64,000 nt of DNA, from assembly GCA_946482575.1 (NCBI GenBank), contig CAMLRZ010000002.1, positions 1 to 64,000 of the forward strand, written 5' to 3'. Position 1 is the first letter of the stretch; each line of letters starts with the position of its first letter. Position numbers and translations under genes: made by a program. Under the pieces are notes generated by a model. That model saw only the letters and a program-made list of their open reading frames with translations, had not been told where the DNA came from and did no database searches. Below, piece by piece: positions 16,617-25,726 of this stretch. Origin of the DNA: an uncultured Candidatus Saccharibacteria bacterium. GTDB taxonomy: Bacteria > Patescibacteria > Saccharimonadia > Saccharimonadales > UBA4665.

Positions 16617-19436
16617 ATGGGACAAACAACCAGTCTTACGACGGTGGGTAGAGTTTTCACCCGCCCGAAAAGCAAGGCGTACGACCAGCTGCGCTGGACG
16701 AAGCAGGACTCATTGATCATGAATCCTGCCACTCAAAAGCCGGTCTTTGAACAGAGGGGCGTTGAGTTTCCAGAAGGTTGGTCACTAAACGCAATTAACA
16801 TCGTGGCACAGAAGTACTTCAGTGGTACGCCGGGCTCTGCCGAGCGCGAAAGCTCACTGAAGCACTTAATCGACCGCGTTGTTGATACTATTGTGCGTCA
16901 CGGACTGCAAGAGAAATACTTCGAGACCGAAGCAGAAGCTGAGGATTATCGCGAAGAGCTTAAGTATGTCCTGGCTACACAGCGTGCAGCTTTCAACTCA
17001 CCAGTGTGGTTTAACATTGGTGCTCCTGAGCGCGCGCAACAGGCAAGCGCCTGCTTTATCTTAAAAGTAGAAGACACTATGGAGTCAATCCTAAACTGGT
17101 ACCGCGAAGAAGGTATGATCTTCAAGGGCGGTTCTGGTGCAGGACTTAACATTAGTGCCATTCGTTCATCTGCCGAGCCACTTGGCAAGAGTGCAGGCCG
17201 CGCTTCCGGTCCTATTAGCTTTATGCGTGGCGCTGACTCAGTGGCTGGTGCCATTAAGAGCGGTGGCAAGACTCGTCGTGCCGCCAAGATGGTGGTATTG
17301 AACGTAGATCACCCTGACGTACAGATGTTTATCAACACCAAGAAGAACGAAGAGAATAAAATTCGTGCTTTGCGTGATGCAGGCTTTGACATGAGCCTCG
17401 ATGGCGTTGACATTTCTTCGGTACAGTATCAAAACGCCAATAACTCAGTACGTGTTACTGATGAGTTCATGAAGGCGGTTGAGGCTGATGGAGACTGGCA
17501 GTTGCGTGCGGTTACTACTGGTAAGACAGTAAAAACTGTTAAGGCACGCGAACTTTTCCGCGAAATTGCTGACGCTGCATGGGCTTGTGCTGATCCAGGT
17601 ATGCAGTTCGACACGACCATCAACAACTGGCACACAACGCCAAACGCTGGTCGCATCAACGGAAGCAACCCATGTTCAGAGTACATGCACCTAGACAACT
17701 CCGCATGTAACCTGGCTTCAATCAACCTGTTGAAGTACCTCCGCGAAGACAACACATTTGATATTGAGCTATTCAAGCACACCGTAGAACTGATCATTAC
17801 AGCTCAGGAAATTCTAGTGGGCTACAGCGACTACCCAACAGAATCAATCACAAAGAATGCCAAAGCTTACCGCGAACTGGGAATCGGTTACGCCAACTTG
17901 GGCGCAATGTTGATGGCTCAGGGTTTGCCATATGACTCAGCAGAAGGCCGCGCACAGGCTGCCGCTATTACTGCTTTGATGACTGGCCACGCATACGCTG
18001 TGAGCGCTCGCGTTGCAGGTCGTGTTGGTCCATTTGCCGGCTTCCACAAGGACCGCAAGGGTATGTTGAAGGTCTTGCGCCAACACCGCGCGGAAGTAAG
18101 CAACATTGATGCTGGCTTAGTGTCTGAGGAGCTTCTGAGCGCCGCTGCAACGGCATGGGACGAGGCGGTTGAACTTGGAGAGCTTAACGGTGTTCGCAAC
18201 TCTCAGGCAAGCGTATTAGCGCCCACAGGCACTATTGGTTTGATGATGGACTGCGACACTACTGGTATTGAGCCCGACTTCAGCCTTGTAAAGCACAAAA
18301 ACCTGGTAGGTGGTGGCTCAATGGCTATCGTGAACCAGACCGTGCCACGTGCGCTTAAGACTTTGGGCTACAGCCAACCTCAGATTAACGCTATTGTTGA
18401 CTACATCCACGATAGTGGATCGGCTGAAGGCGCTCCTCATCTGAAAGATGAGCACAAAGAAGTGTTTGCATGCGCCGTTGGCGACAATGCCATTCACTAC
18501 CTTGGCCACGTAAAGATGATGTCGGCTGTACAGCCATTTATCTCCGGTGCTATCAGCAAGACGGTTAACATGCCGGAAGAAGCTACTGTAGAAGATGTTG
18601 AACAGTTGCACATGGACGCTTGGAAGATGGGTATCAAGGCAATCGCTATTTACCGCGACAACTGTAAAGTTGCTCAGCCTCTTTCAGGCAAGAAGAAAGC
18701 TAAAGCAGAAGAAGTTCCAAAAATTGTTGAGGAAAAAACAACTACTCCTGAAGTTGTATCTGTAGATTTGGCTGCTCCTGCTGATAAAATTGTTGTAAAA
18801 GGTGCCGTTCGCCGACTCCTACCTCGTCGTCGTAACGGTAAAACATACAAGTTCCGCATTGCAGACCTAGCTGGTTTCTTCACGGTTAGTGAGTATGAAG
18901 ATGGCACGCCTGGTGAATTGTTCGTTCGGGTTTCAAAGCAGGGATCTACCCTGTCTGGCCTAATGGATTCATTTGCTATCTCTGTCAGTCACGGCTTGCA
19001 GTATGGCGTACCTCTTAAGAGCTATGTGAAGACACTTATGAGCAGCAGTTTTGCACCTGCAGGTATCACGGATGACACTGATATCCGCACAGCAACGTCG
19101 ATTACTGATTACATTTTCCGTCGTCTTGCTCTTGACTACTTGTCATTTGACGATCGTCTTGAGCTTGGTCTCGCATCTTTTGATGAGATGCCAGATGACC
19201 AGCAGGCAATGTTTTTGACTGACGACCAATCAGCGATTGGTAAGCAAGTGCAGGAACAGCATCCTGAAGCTGCTGCAGAGGCAATCTTCTTCTCTGGTGT
19301 TTCAGAGAAAGAAGCAGCTACTAAGCCTACTGCGGACAGTACAGCGCCACTGTGTTACAACTGTGGCAACCAGACGCAGCGCGCAGGCAGCTGCTATGTA
19401 TGCTCGAGCTGTGGCTCGACCACTGGTTGTAGCTAG
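16617..19436 (+). CDS. nrdJ: Adenosylcobalamin-dependent (class II) ribonucleotide reductase
   Basis: Reduces ribonucleotides to deoxyribonucleotides using B12. The ATG at 16617 is preferred over the upstream one at 16506: GTGAGGG precedes it, and TVGRVFTRPKSKAYDQLRW is the usual N-terminus. Motifs: ACFIL (first redox Cys), GGSGAGLNISAIRSS, NPCSEYMHLDNSACNLASINL (catalytic Cys, Glu and the second redox Cys) and SVLAPTGTIGLMMDCDTTG. The C-terminus has a cluster of Cys pairs (CYNCGN, CYVCSSCGSTTGCS) that re-reduces the active site. There is no ATP-cone, so allosteric control may rest on NrdR. No B12 synthesis gene is in the window, so the cofactor may come from outside (inference). Confidence 0.93.
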   Translation: MGQTTSLTTVGRVFTRPKSKAYDQLRWTKQDSLIMNPATQKPVFEQRGVEFPEGWSLNAINIVAQKYFSGTPGSAERESSLKHLIDRVVDTIVRHGLQEKYFETEAEAEDYREELKYVLATQRAAFNSPVWFNIGAPERAQQASACFILKVEDTMESILNWYREEGMIFKGGSGAGLNISAIRSSAEPLGKSAGRASGPISFMRGADSVAGAIKSGGKTRRAAKMVVLNVDHPDVQMFINTKKNEENKIRALRDAGFDMSLDGVDISSVQYQNANNSVRVTDEFMKAVEADGDWQLRAVTTGKTVKTVKARELFREIADAAWACADPGMQFDTTINNWHTTPNAGRINGSNPCSEYMHLDNSACNLASINLLKYLREDNTFDIELFKHTVELIITAQEILVGYSDYPTESITKNAKAYRELGIGYANLGAMLMAQGLPYDSAEGRAQAAAITALMTGHAYAVSARVAGRVGPFAGFHKDRKGMLKVLRQHRAEVSNIDAGLVSEELLSAAATAWDEAVELGELNGVRNSQASVLAPTGTIGLMMDCDTTGIEPDFSLVKHKNLVGGGSMAIVNQTVPRALKTLGYSQPQINAIVDYIHDSGSAEGAPHLKDEHKEVFACAVGDNAIHYLGHVKMMSAVQPFISGAISKTVNMPEEATVEDVEQLHMDAWKMGIKAIAIYRDNCKVAQPLSGKKKAKAEEVPKIVEEKTTTPEVVSVDLAAPADKIVVKGAVRRLLPRRRNGKTYKFRIADLAGFFTVSEYEDGTPGELFVRVSKQGSTLSGLMDSFAISVSHGLQYGVPLKSYVKTLMSSSFAPAGITDDTDIRTATSITDYIFRRLALDYLSFDDRLELGLASFDEMPDDQQAMFLTDDQSAIGKQVQEQHPEAAAEAIFFSGVSEKEAATKPTADSTAPLCYNCGNQTQRAGSCYVCSSCGSTTGCS

Positions 19437-19460
19437 AATTTTAGCTACAATCGCCTGACT

Positions 19461-19497
19461 AACAGCCGCCTCCTAAAAAAGGCGGCTGTTGTATTTA
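19461..19497 (+). terminator. Terminator after nrdJ
   Basis: A 10-bp stem AACAGCCGCC/GGCGGCTGTT with a 10-base loop, then GTATTTAT. The 3' arm overlaps the -35 of the next gene. Confidence 0.75.
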
Positions 19498-19518
19498 TAT
19501 AAGTTACTGTGCTATGAT
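19489..19518 (+). promoter_or_regulatory. Promoter of the thioredoxin-like gene (leaderless)
   Basis: TTGTAT, 18 bases, TATGAT, then 6 bases to the GTG at 19525. Confidence 0.5.
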
Positions 19519-19524
19519 CACTGT

Positions 19525-19791
19525 GTGAAAGTGATTGTGCTTTATCGCCCCAATTCAGAACATGCGAGCGACGTTGAGTCGTTTGTGCGTGATTTTCAGC
19601 GCCTGCATGATTCTGGACGTAAGGTCGAGCTTGTAAGCGTTAATACGCGCGACGGTGCTGCCACAGCATCGCTCTATGACATTATGGCCTTCCCAGCAAT
19701 CCTTGTATTGGCTGATGATGGCTCAGTGGTCAACTCGTGGATAGGTACGCTGCCTCTGATGGACGAGGTTGCGGGCTACATCTATAGCTAG
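19525..19791 (+). CDS. Thioredoxin-fold protein without the CxxC pair
   Basis: An 88-residue thioredoxin-like protein: VKVIVLYRPNSEHASDVESFVRDF (first strand and helix), VELVSVNTRDGAATASLYDIMAFPAILVL (with the cis-Pro AFPAI) and GSVVNSWIGTLP. The position of the redox CxxC is NSEHAS, so it cannot act as a dithiol oxidoreductase. The GTG start is chosen because -10 TATGAT lies 6 bases upstream, whereas the longer frame would start inside the terminator. It follows the class II reductase, whose electron donor is normally a thioredoxin, but the missing cysteines argue against that role. Confidence 0.6.
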   Translation: MKVIVLYRPNSEHASDVESFVRDFQRLHDSGRKVELVSVNTRDGAATASLYDIMAFPAILVLADDGSVVNSWIGTLPLMDEVAGYIYS

Positions 19792-19875
19792 AAAATTCTA
19801 GCCGTCTTTACAGAAAGAGCCGTATCTGTTACTATTTATTGGTATATAATTTCTTGAAAAGAGAGTTACAACAGT

Positions 19876-20184
19876 ATGAAAAAAGCAGTCATTGCAACCG
19901 GCGGTAAACAATACATTGTTACCGAAGGCGAAACCATCGAAGTCGAATTGCTTCACGCTACCGAAAAAAGCGTGTCGTTTGACCCACTTATGGTTATCGA
20001 CGGCGACAAAATCTCAGTAGGCACCCCCGTAGTCGCTAAGGCTAAGGTAACCGCTGAAGTTGTCGACGACGAGGTTAAAGGCGAAAAAGTAACAGCTATT
20101 CGTTACAAAGCCAAGAAGCGTGTACATAAAGTTCACGGTCACCGTCAACGACACACAGTACTAAAGATTACCCAAATCGCGTAG
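19876..20184 (+). CDS. rplU: 50S ribosomal protein L21
   Basis: Ribosomal protein L21, which binds domain VI of 23S rRNA. The 102-residue sequence has the family features AVIATGGKQYIVTEGETIEVE at the start and TAIRYKAKKRVHKVHGHRQRHTVLKI at the end. TATAAT at 19845-19850 and AAAGAGAG before the ATG support expression from here. L27 (rpmA), its usual partner, is not next to it. Confidence 0.95.
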   Translation: MKKAVIATGGKQYIVTEGETIEVELLHATEKSVSFDPLMVIDGDKISVGTPVVAKAKVTAEVVDDEVKGEKVTAIRYKAKKRVHKVHGHRQRHTVLKITQIA

Positions 20185-20207
20185 TATACAAAAGTTGCCT
20201 GTGGAAA

Positions 20208-20242
20208 AATCAACGACCAAATCACTGGTCGTTGATTTTTTT
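20208..20242 (+). terminator. Terminator after rplU
   Basis: A 12-bp stem AATCAACGACCA/TGGTCGTTGATT followed by seven T. Confidence 0.9.
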
Positions 20243-20381
20243 ACGTCTAAAATATCACACTACAAACTCGCACCAAACACATAACCACCCCAATAACAAG
20301 TACTTTTATACAACAAAATAACTGTATAAATAAAGTGAACAAGTGTTTAGAAGAAAAGTTGCATTTTCTGCTTGCTGAGTA

Positions 20382-20410
20382 TTGAGGCAGTATGATATTC
20401 GCGCGATAAT
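20382..20410 (+). promoter_or_regulatory. Candidate promoter of giant surface protein 1
   Basis: TTGAGG, 17 bases, GATAAT. The second giant gene has a similar GATAAT -10 at 25670. No ribosome site is seen before the ATG at 20436. Confidence 0.45.
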
Positions 20411-20435
20411 AAGATTAGTTTCAAAAAAACAAAAA

Positions 20436-23400
20436 ATGCAAAAAACAAAAAAACTACTAGCTACACTTGTCGGTGTGCCAACCGCGTTGGTTGGTATTCT
20501 GGCTGTGCTGGTTAGTGTTTTGCAGATGGTGACTTCACCTGCGGTTGCTACTGCAGCAACTACGAGTACTATCAACTTCCAAGCCCGCCTCATGCAAAGC
20601 TCTGGAGCTATCGTACCGGATGGTACATACAACGTAGAATTTAAACTGTACAATACCCTAACTTCAAGCGGCTCATCGCAAGGGTCCTGTACTGGAGATG
20701 CTGCTTGTCTATGGACGGAGACACGAACGAGCGGTAACAGAATAACGGTTAAAAATGGTTATTTGACCGCCAGCCTTGGAAGTGTCACGGCATTTCCAAG
20801 TACTATTAACTGGGACCAGCAGCTGTATCTTTCGATGAACATCGGTGGTACCGGAACAAGCGCGACCTGGGACGGTGAGATGTCGCCTCGCTTGTCGCTT
20901 ACGGCAGTGCCCTATGCTTTTCGTGCAGGCCAACTCGCCACCTTGAACGGCAGCTTTACAGGATCGCTTAGCTTTGTGCAGCCTACAGCCAATAGATCAG
21001 TACTTATACCTGATGAGTCGGGTACCATTTGTCTGCAAAATTCCACAAACTGTGGATTTGCATTAGCTAGCGGCTCAGGAAATTATATCCAGAACGGCAC
21101 CTCGCTGCAGTCGGGCGCCAATTTTAACATCTCGGGGACGGGTATCGCGGCTACTTCATTGCAAACACCGCTCCTGGACACGGCAACTGCCGCCACCCTC
21201 AACATCGGCACCACCAACGCCACGGCTATTACCTTGGCTAAGAATACAACGCTCACAACGGGCACACTAACCTTATCAAACTCCTCCGGAAATGTTATAA
21301 GCTCCTCGACGGGCTCATTGAGTATTCGCGCTTTCAATACAAATACGTTAACCCTGAATACCTCGGGTGCCGGCACGGTTAACTTGGGAACGGATAATAC
21401 TATCACGATCAACATTGGTGGCGGGTCGGATATTGCTCGAACGTACAACATAGGAAACCCAACAAGCGGCACGGCCGTACAGACTGTTGTTGTAGGCTCG
21501 CAACATAGCACAAGTGCTACTACGATCCAGGGTGGTACAGGGTCGGCGGCAATCGGACTTAACACTGCTGCCAATGGAAAAATTAGTATTAGCGCACAGG
21601 GAAGCGGCGGCATTAGCGCTAACTTGGGTAGCGCTGGCTTTGCTATGAAAACAACTACAGATAGCAGCATGGCGTTTGCGGTACAAGCCGCTAACAACGA
21701 TTACATCTTTAGTGTCAGTACGACTACCGGTGTTGTGACCCTAGGCGCTATCCAGGCATCTTACAGTGGGTTCGACGGGACAATAACGGCACCGTTTGGC
21801 ACTCTGACACTTGGTGACGCGACTCACGCAACTTCAGTACTCGGAAGTTCAGGCATGACCCTTAAGGCAACGAGCGGATCATTTACGACAACACTTGGCT
21901 TTACAACACCTACGGCGAACAACACAATTAGTGTGCCAAATGCCTCTGGTACTATCTGTTTGCAGGGCTCCACAAGCTGTGGTTTTGCGCCAACGAGCGG
22001 ATCAGCTAACTATATCCAGAACTCAACGACAGCACAGAGCGCCAATATGTATGTCCAAGCTGCGAGTAGTGGATCGGTTGCAGGGGTATTGCGCGCCAAC
22101 GCCGCGGGAGCTGGCGACATTCTTGATCTGAAGAACGGTGCCGGCACAAACGTGGCCACCTTTAGCAGCACTGGTTCTGTATTGCTCCAGAACTCCACGG
22201 ATTCAACCTCGGCCTTTGCTATAAACACATCAACAGGTGGCTCTAACCAAAATGTATTTCGCGTCGATACTACGAATGAACGTGTAGCTATTGGCGTCAT
22301 ATCCGATCCAATTGGCGCAAAGCTAAGCGTGGCAACAGCCAGTACGGTGGGCTTACGTGTGTACCAGGGTGGCTCATCTGACGCAATTCAAGTAGGCAAT
22401 GCCTCGGCAGACTTCTTTAAGGTAACTAATACGGGTGCGGTGCTTTTGCAAAACACCACCAACTCTACGGCCGCCTTCCAGATACAAAACGCAACCGCAA
22501 CAAGCAATCTATTCTTTGCCGACACCACGAACACGCGCATCGCAATCGCAAAGGCGACGGCTAGCTATACGTTGGATGTAGGTGGTGACATTAATACAAC
22601 AACACAGTTGCGTATAGGCGGTACGGTAATCTGTACGAGCAGTGGTTGTACGCCTGCGGCAGGGTCGAGCAACTATATACAAAATACTACAACAGCACAG
22701 AGCGCTAACATGTACGTTCAGGCTGCATCAAGTGGTTCCGTGGCAGCCACCATACGTGCCAACGCTGCGGGGGCTGGCAACATTCTTGACCTGAAGAACG
22801 GCGCTGGCACAAACGTCGCCACCTTTAGCAGCACGGGTGCGGTAACGCTCACGAACTCTACTAACTCTGCTAATGCGTTCCAGGTTCAAAATGCCGCTGG
22901 AGGTGCTCTTATTAATGTGAGCACGTCAACTAACCTGGTGTCTATAAATAGTGGAGCGGGCGGAGCATTGAACGCCTGGACTTCCACTAGCAGTATGACA
23001 ACGGGTAGCTCCTTTGCCGGTACGGTAGTTGCGAACGGCTACGTCTATAATATAGGCGGTTATGCTGGTGCCTACTCTTCTGCTGTCAGGTATGCGCCAA
23101 TTAAGCCTAACGGAACTATAGGAACGTGGAGCACCACGACAGCTTTGGGCGGCGCCCTAGGATACACAGCTGCAGCGGCCTCTGATGGCTTTATATATGT
23201 TGTTGGGGGTACTGATGGTAGTTCAAACCAGAATACTATTTATATAGGTAAGCAGAATGCCGACGGTACTATAACCAGTTGGACCACAAGCTTTACGACG
23301 TTACCCGCTGCCACTAATGCCACTCGAGTGGTAGTAGCGAACGGCTTCTTATATGTCTTAGGAGGAAACGTGAGCGGTGCCTCGACCGTTAACACCTACT

Positions 23401-25361
23401 ATGCTCACATTAATGGCGATGGCTCGCTTAACGCGTTTGTATCGGGTACTGCCTTGCCAGTCGCACTTGCAAACGGTAGTGCGTTCGCCGCTAATGGATA
23501 TCTGTACTACCTGGGCGGCATAAATGGGTCTGGCGTGGGCGTGGCGACTTCTTACTACGCGCTGCTCAACACCGACGGAAGCTTTGGAAGTTGGAATACT
23601 ACCACCAGCCTGCCAGCCACGGCTTCTAATTTTGCCACGGTTCTATTGAACGGCAATGTGTATCTTATGCGGAATAGTACCACGGTTTCGTACGCACCAA
23701 TTAACAGTAGTGGAACAATTGGTACGTGGGTGAGCGACAGTAATGCGCTGCCGGTCTCATATACTGGTGTATCGGCAGTAACATATAATGGCTACATTTA
23801 TCTCATGGGTGGCTATAACGGTACGGCAGGTACAACTGGTGTATATTACACATCAGGAGCACGCACCCAAATCGCAGGGTCTTTGGACCTGGTGGGACTT
23901 ACGGCTACGGGTAATATGACCGGTGATAGTTCGCAAGAAGGTGGCAGTTTGGGCGGTACGTTAACGGCAGGAAATACAACAATCGTTGGTACGTTGCAGG
24001 TGCAAGGGCAATCTACTTTTGCTCAAAGTGTAGCGATTAACGGCAACAACCTTACGCTCGGCAACGAAACAGATGATCCAAATACTGGCAGCACCCAGCT
24101 TACAATTCAAAGTCGAGGATACGCCGGAATTAACATATATGGGGACTCGCAAAACACCACAGGAGAGCCAGGTGGCGCCTTCATTGTGTATTCCACGGAC
24201 GCAGTTCTGGGAACTGAAGCGGTAATGGGAATTGTGCAGGCTGCTGATATTGACCCATCCGGTACGGCATATACTGGCGCGGCAGCTAATAACTTGCTTG
24301 TAGGTAACCGCAGCAACTTTGCTTTGCAATTTGGTACTAACGCCACGGTTCGCATGACAGTGATGAACTCTGGTAACGTGTGTATCGGCGTAGCGACCTG
24401 TACTAAGAAATTGGGCGTGTCTGGTACGATTGGTGCCTCAGGTACAATTACCGCAAGCACTACGCCTGACCTTGCTGAGACGATTGCTGCCGCTGATGAT
24501 GTTGAGGCTGCTGATGTTGTGATGGCTGACCCAAACAATACCGAGCGCGTCGTGAAGTCTGATCGTGCCTACAACGCGGCTGCGGTCGGTGTTATCTCGG
24601 ATGGTACCTCTAGCTTCATGATTAACTCATACGGTGGCACGAGTTCAGAATTAACAGGTAAGCCTCTAGTGCTTGCTGGCCGCGTACCCGTAAAGGTCTC
24701 TGGCGCAAATGGGGCCATTAAGCCGGGCGATTACATTACAAGTGCAAATATACCGGGTTACGCTATGAAAGCCACGCAAGCAGGCCCTACGATTGGTAAG
24801 GCGCTTGGTTACTTTAACGGCGACAAGGGCACTGTTCTGGTGCTAGTGAACCTTGGCTACTATGACCCTGTAAGTGATATTCAGGGGTCGACCACAAGCT
24901 TTACGACATTAAATGTTTCAGGTGATGCTGCTATCAATAACCTTACGGTTTCAAGCGTAATGGTGAGCGGCAATGCAAGTGTTGCGGGTACTCTTACGGT
25001 GAGCACATTAAGTGTTGGCTCTATCACGGTTAATGGCCACATCATCACTGCAGGCGATGCTCCAAGCGCGCAATTGCAGCTGGCAGCTGGTCAGAATGCG
25101 ATGATAGCGGTGCAGGGAAATGACAGCTCAGGAGTGGTGTCAATTGCTACGGGGGCGAATGTCTCATCTGACGACCTGGCCAAGATGATTTTTGCCACGC
25201 CATACAATGCCACACCTCGAATAGTGTTGACACCTGTAGGCAAGACTAGCGCACAGGCTGGAGGGTATGTGGATCAAGTGGGTTCGGACAGCTTTATGAT
25301 TGGCGTGGTTAACGCTCAGGCAAATAAAACATATGTATTCAGCTATCACGTGATGCAATAG
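20436..25361 (+). CDS. Giant beta-repeat surface protein with kelch-like propeller
   Basis: This secreted protein of about 1641 residues starts with a basic N-terminus and a hydrophobic stretch (KKLLATLVGVPTALVGILAV, up to ATAATT), a signal peptide or anchor. A conserved head (residues about 45-205: INFQARLMQSSGAIVPDGTY) is shared with the next giant gene. Repeating Ala/Thr/Ser/Gly beta-strand modules follow (NYIQN...AQSANMYVQAASSGSV, DLKNGAGTNVATFSSTG). Residues 843-1145 hold at least six kelch-like blades (NGYVYNIGGY, DGFIYVVGG, NGFLYVLGG, NGYLYYLGG, NGNVYLM, NGYIYLMGG). The C-terminal part (LAGRVPVKVSGANGAIKPGD) resembles tail-fibre or autoprocessing G2-type domains. Probable role: long surface fibre for attachment (inference). 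There is no LPXTG. Confidence 0.75.
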   Translation: MQKTKKLLATLVGVPTALVGILAVLVSVLQMVTSPAVATAATTSTINFQARLMQSSGAIVPDGTYNVEFKLYNTLTSSGSSQGSCTGDAACLWTETRTSGNRITVKNGYLTASLGSVTAFPSTINWDQQLYLSMNIGGTGTSATWDGEMSPRLSLTAVPYAFRAGQLATLNGSFTGSLSFVQPTANRSVLIPDESGTICLQNSTNCGFALASGSGNYIQNGTSLQSGANFNISGTGIAATSLQTPLLDTATAATLNIGTTNATAITLAKNTTLTTGTLTLSNSSGNVISSSTGSLSIRAFNTNTLTLNTSGAGTVNLGTDNTITINIGGGSDIARTYNIGNPTSGTAVQTVVVGSQHSTSATTIQGGTGSAAIGLNTAANGKISISAQGSGGISANLGSAGFAMKTTTDSSMAFAVQAANNDYIFSVSTTTGVVTLGAIQASYSGFDGTITAPFGTLTLGDATHATSVLGSSGMTLKATSGSFTTTLGFTTPTANNTISVPNASGTICLQGSTSCGFAPTSGSANYIQNSTTAQSANMYVQAASSGSVAGVLRANAAGAGDILDLKNGAGTNVATFSSTGSVLLQNSTDSTSAFAINTSTGGSNQNVFRVDTTNERVAIGVISDPIGAKLSVATASTVGLRVYQGGSSDAIQVGNASADFFKVTNTGAVLLQNTTNSTAAFQIQNATATSNLFFADTTNTRIAIAKATASYTLDVGGDINTTTQLRIGGTVICTSSGCTPAAGSSNYIQNTTTAQSANMYVQAASSGSVAATIRANAAGAGNILDLKNGAGTNVATFSSTGAVTLTNSTNSANAFQVQNAAGGALINVSTSTNLVSINSGAGGALNAWTSTSSMTTGSSFAGTVVANGYVYNIGGYAGAYSSAVRYAPIKPNGTIGTWSTTTALGGALGYTAAAASDGFIYVVGGTDGSSNQNTIYIGKQNADGTITSWTTSFTTLPAATNATRVVVANGFLYVLGGNVSGASTVNTYYAHINGDGSLNAFVSGTALPVALANGSAFAANGYLYYLGGINGSGVGVATSYYALLNTDGSFGSWNTTTSLPATASNFATVLLNGNVYLMRNSTTVSYAPINSSGTIGTWVSDSNALPVSYTGVSAVTYNGYIYLMGGYNGTAGTTGVYYTSGARTQIAGSLDLVGLTATGNMTGDSSQEGGSLGGTLTAGNTTIVGTLQVQGQSTFAQSVAINGNNLTLGNETDDPNTGSTQLTIQSRGYAGINIYGDSQNTTGEPGGAFIVYSTDAVLGTEAVMGIVQAADIDPSGTAYTGAAANNLLVGNRSNFALQFGTNATVRMTVMNSGNVCIGVATCTKKLGVSGTIGASGTITASTTPDLAETIAAADDVEAADVVMADPNNTERVVKSDRAYNAAAVGVISDGTSSFMINSYGGTSSELTGKPLVLAGRVPVKVSGANGAIKPGDYITSANIPGYAMKATQAGPTIGKALGYFNGDKGTVLVLVNLGYYDPVSDIQGSTTSFTTLNVSGDAAINNLTVSSVMVSGNASVAGTLTVSTLSVGSITVNGHIITAGDAPSAQLQLAAGQNAMIAVQGNDSSGVVSIATGANVSSDDLAKMIFATPYNATPRIVLTPVGKTSAQAGGYVDQVGSDSFMIGVVNAQANKTYVFSYHVMQ

Positions 25362-25645
25362 TATTTTTAAACTGTTATTCAGAGCTTTATGTAGTCACAA
25401 ACACAACTTTCATAAATAGATGACGTTTTAAGCATCCTTTTATTTATGTGGAAAAGTGTGCTTGCTTTTTGTTCGTAGTTGTAAAGTACACTATGATTTT
25501 GTGTAAGCAAAAGACAAAGTCTATAAGATAACAAAGGCAGAATATGGTTGTATTTTAGGTAATGATGTTTTTTATACTTCAAAAAGATAACCCCACTACT
25601 CAATTTTTTGGATAATCGGATTTACTAAAATACAGGGTATTTTTC
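25362..25645. other. AT-rich intergenic region between the giant genes
   Basis: About 280 bases without a convincing gene. It is A/T-rich with weak short inverted repeats only. No strong terminator with T-run follows the first gene, so read-through is possible. The promoter of the second gene lies at its right end. Confidence 0.6.
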
Positions 25646-25675
25646 TTGTGCGACTAGAGGGAGGTAACTGATAAT
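25646..25675 (+). promoter_or_regulatory. Candidate promoter of giant surface protein 2
   Basis: TTGTGC, 18 bases, GATAAT. The 5' leader is about 45 bases and has no ribosome site. Confidence 0.45.
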
Positions 25676-25726
25676 AATTACTGTACGGTTTAATATAAAA
25701 AACACTTAAACCCAACACACAAATCA

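Noticed and set aside
21083..21697. Long minus-strand frames opposite the giant surface genes (also 24107-24538 and 26395-26826)
   Set aside because: They arise from the repetitive Ala/Thr/Ser/Gly code of the plus strand; no ribosome site or recognisable protein.
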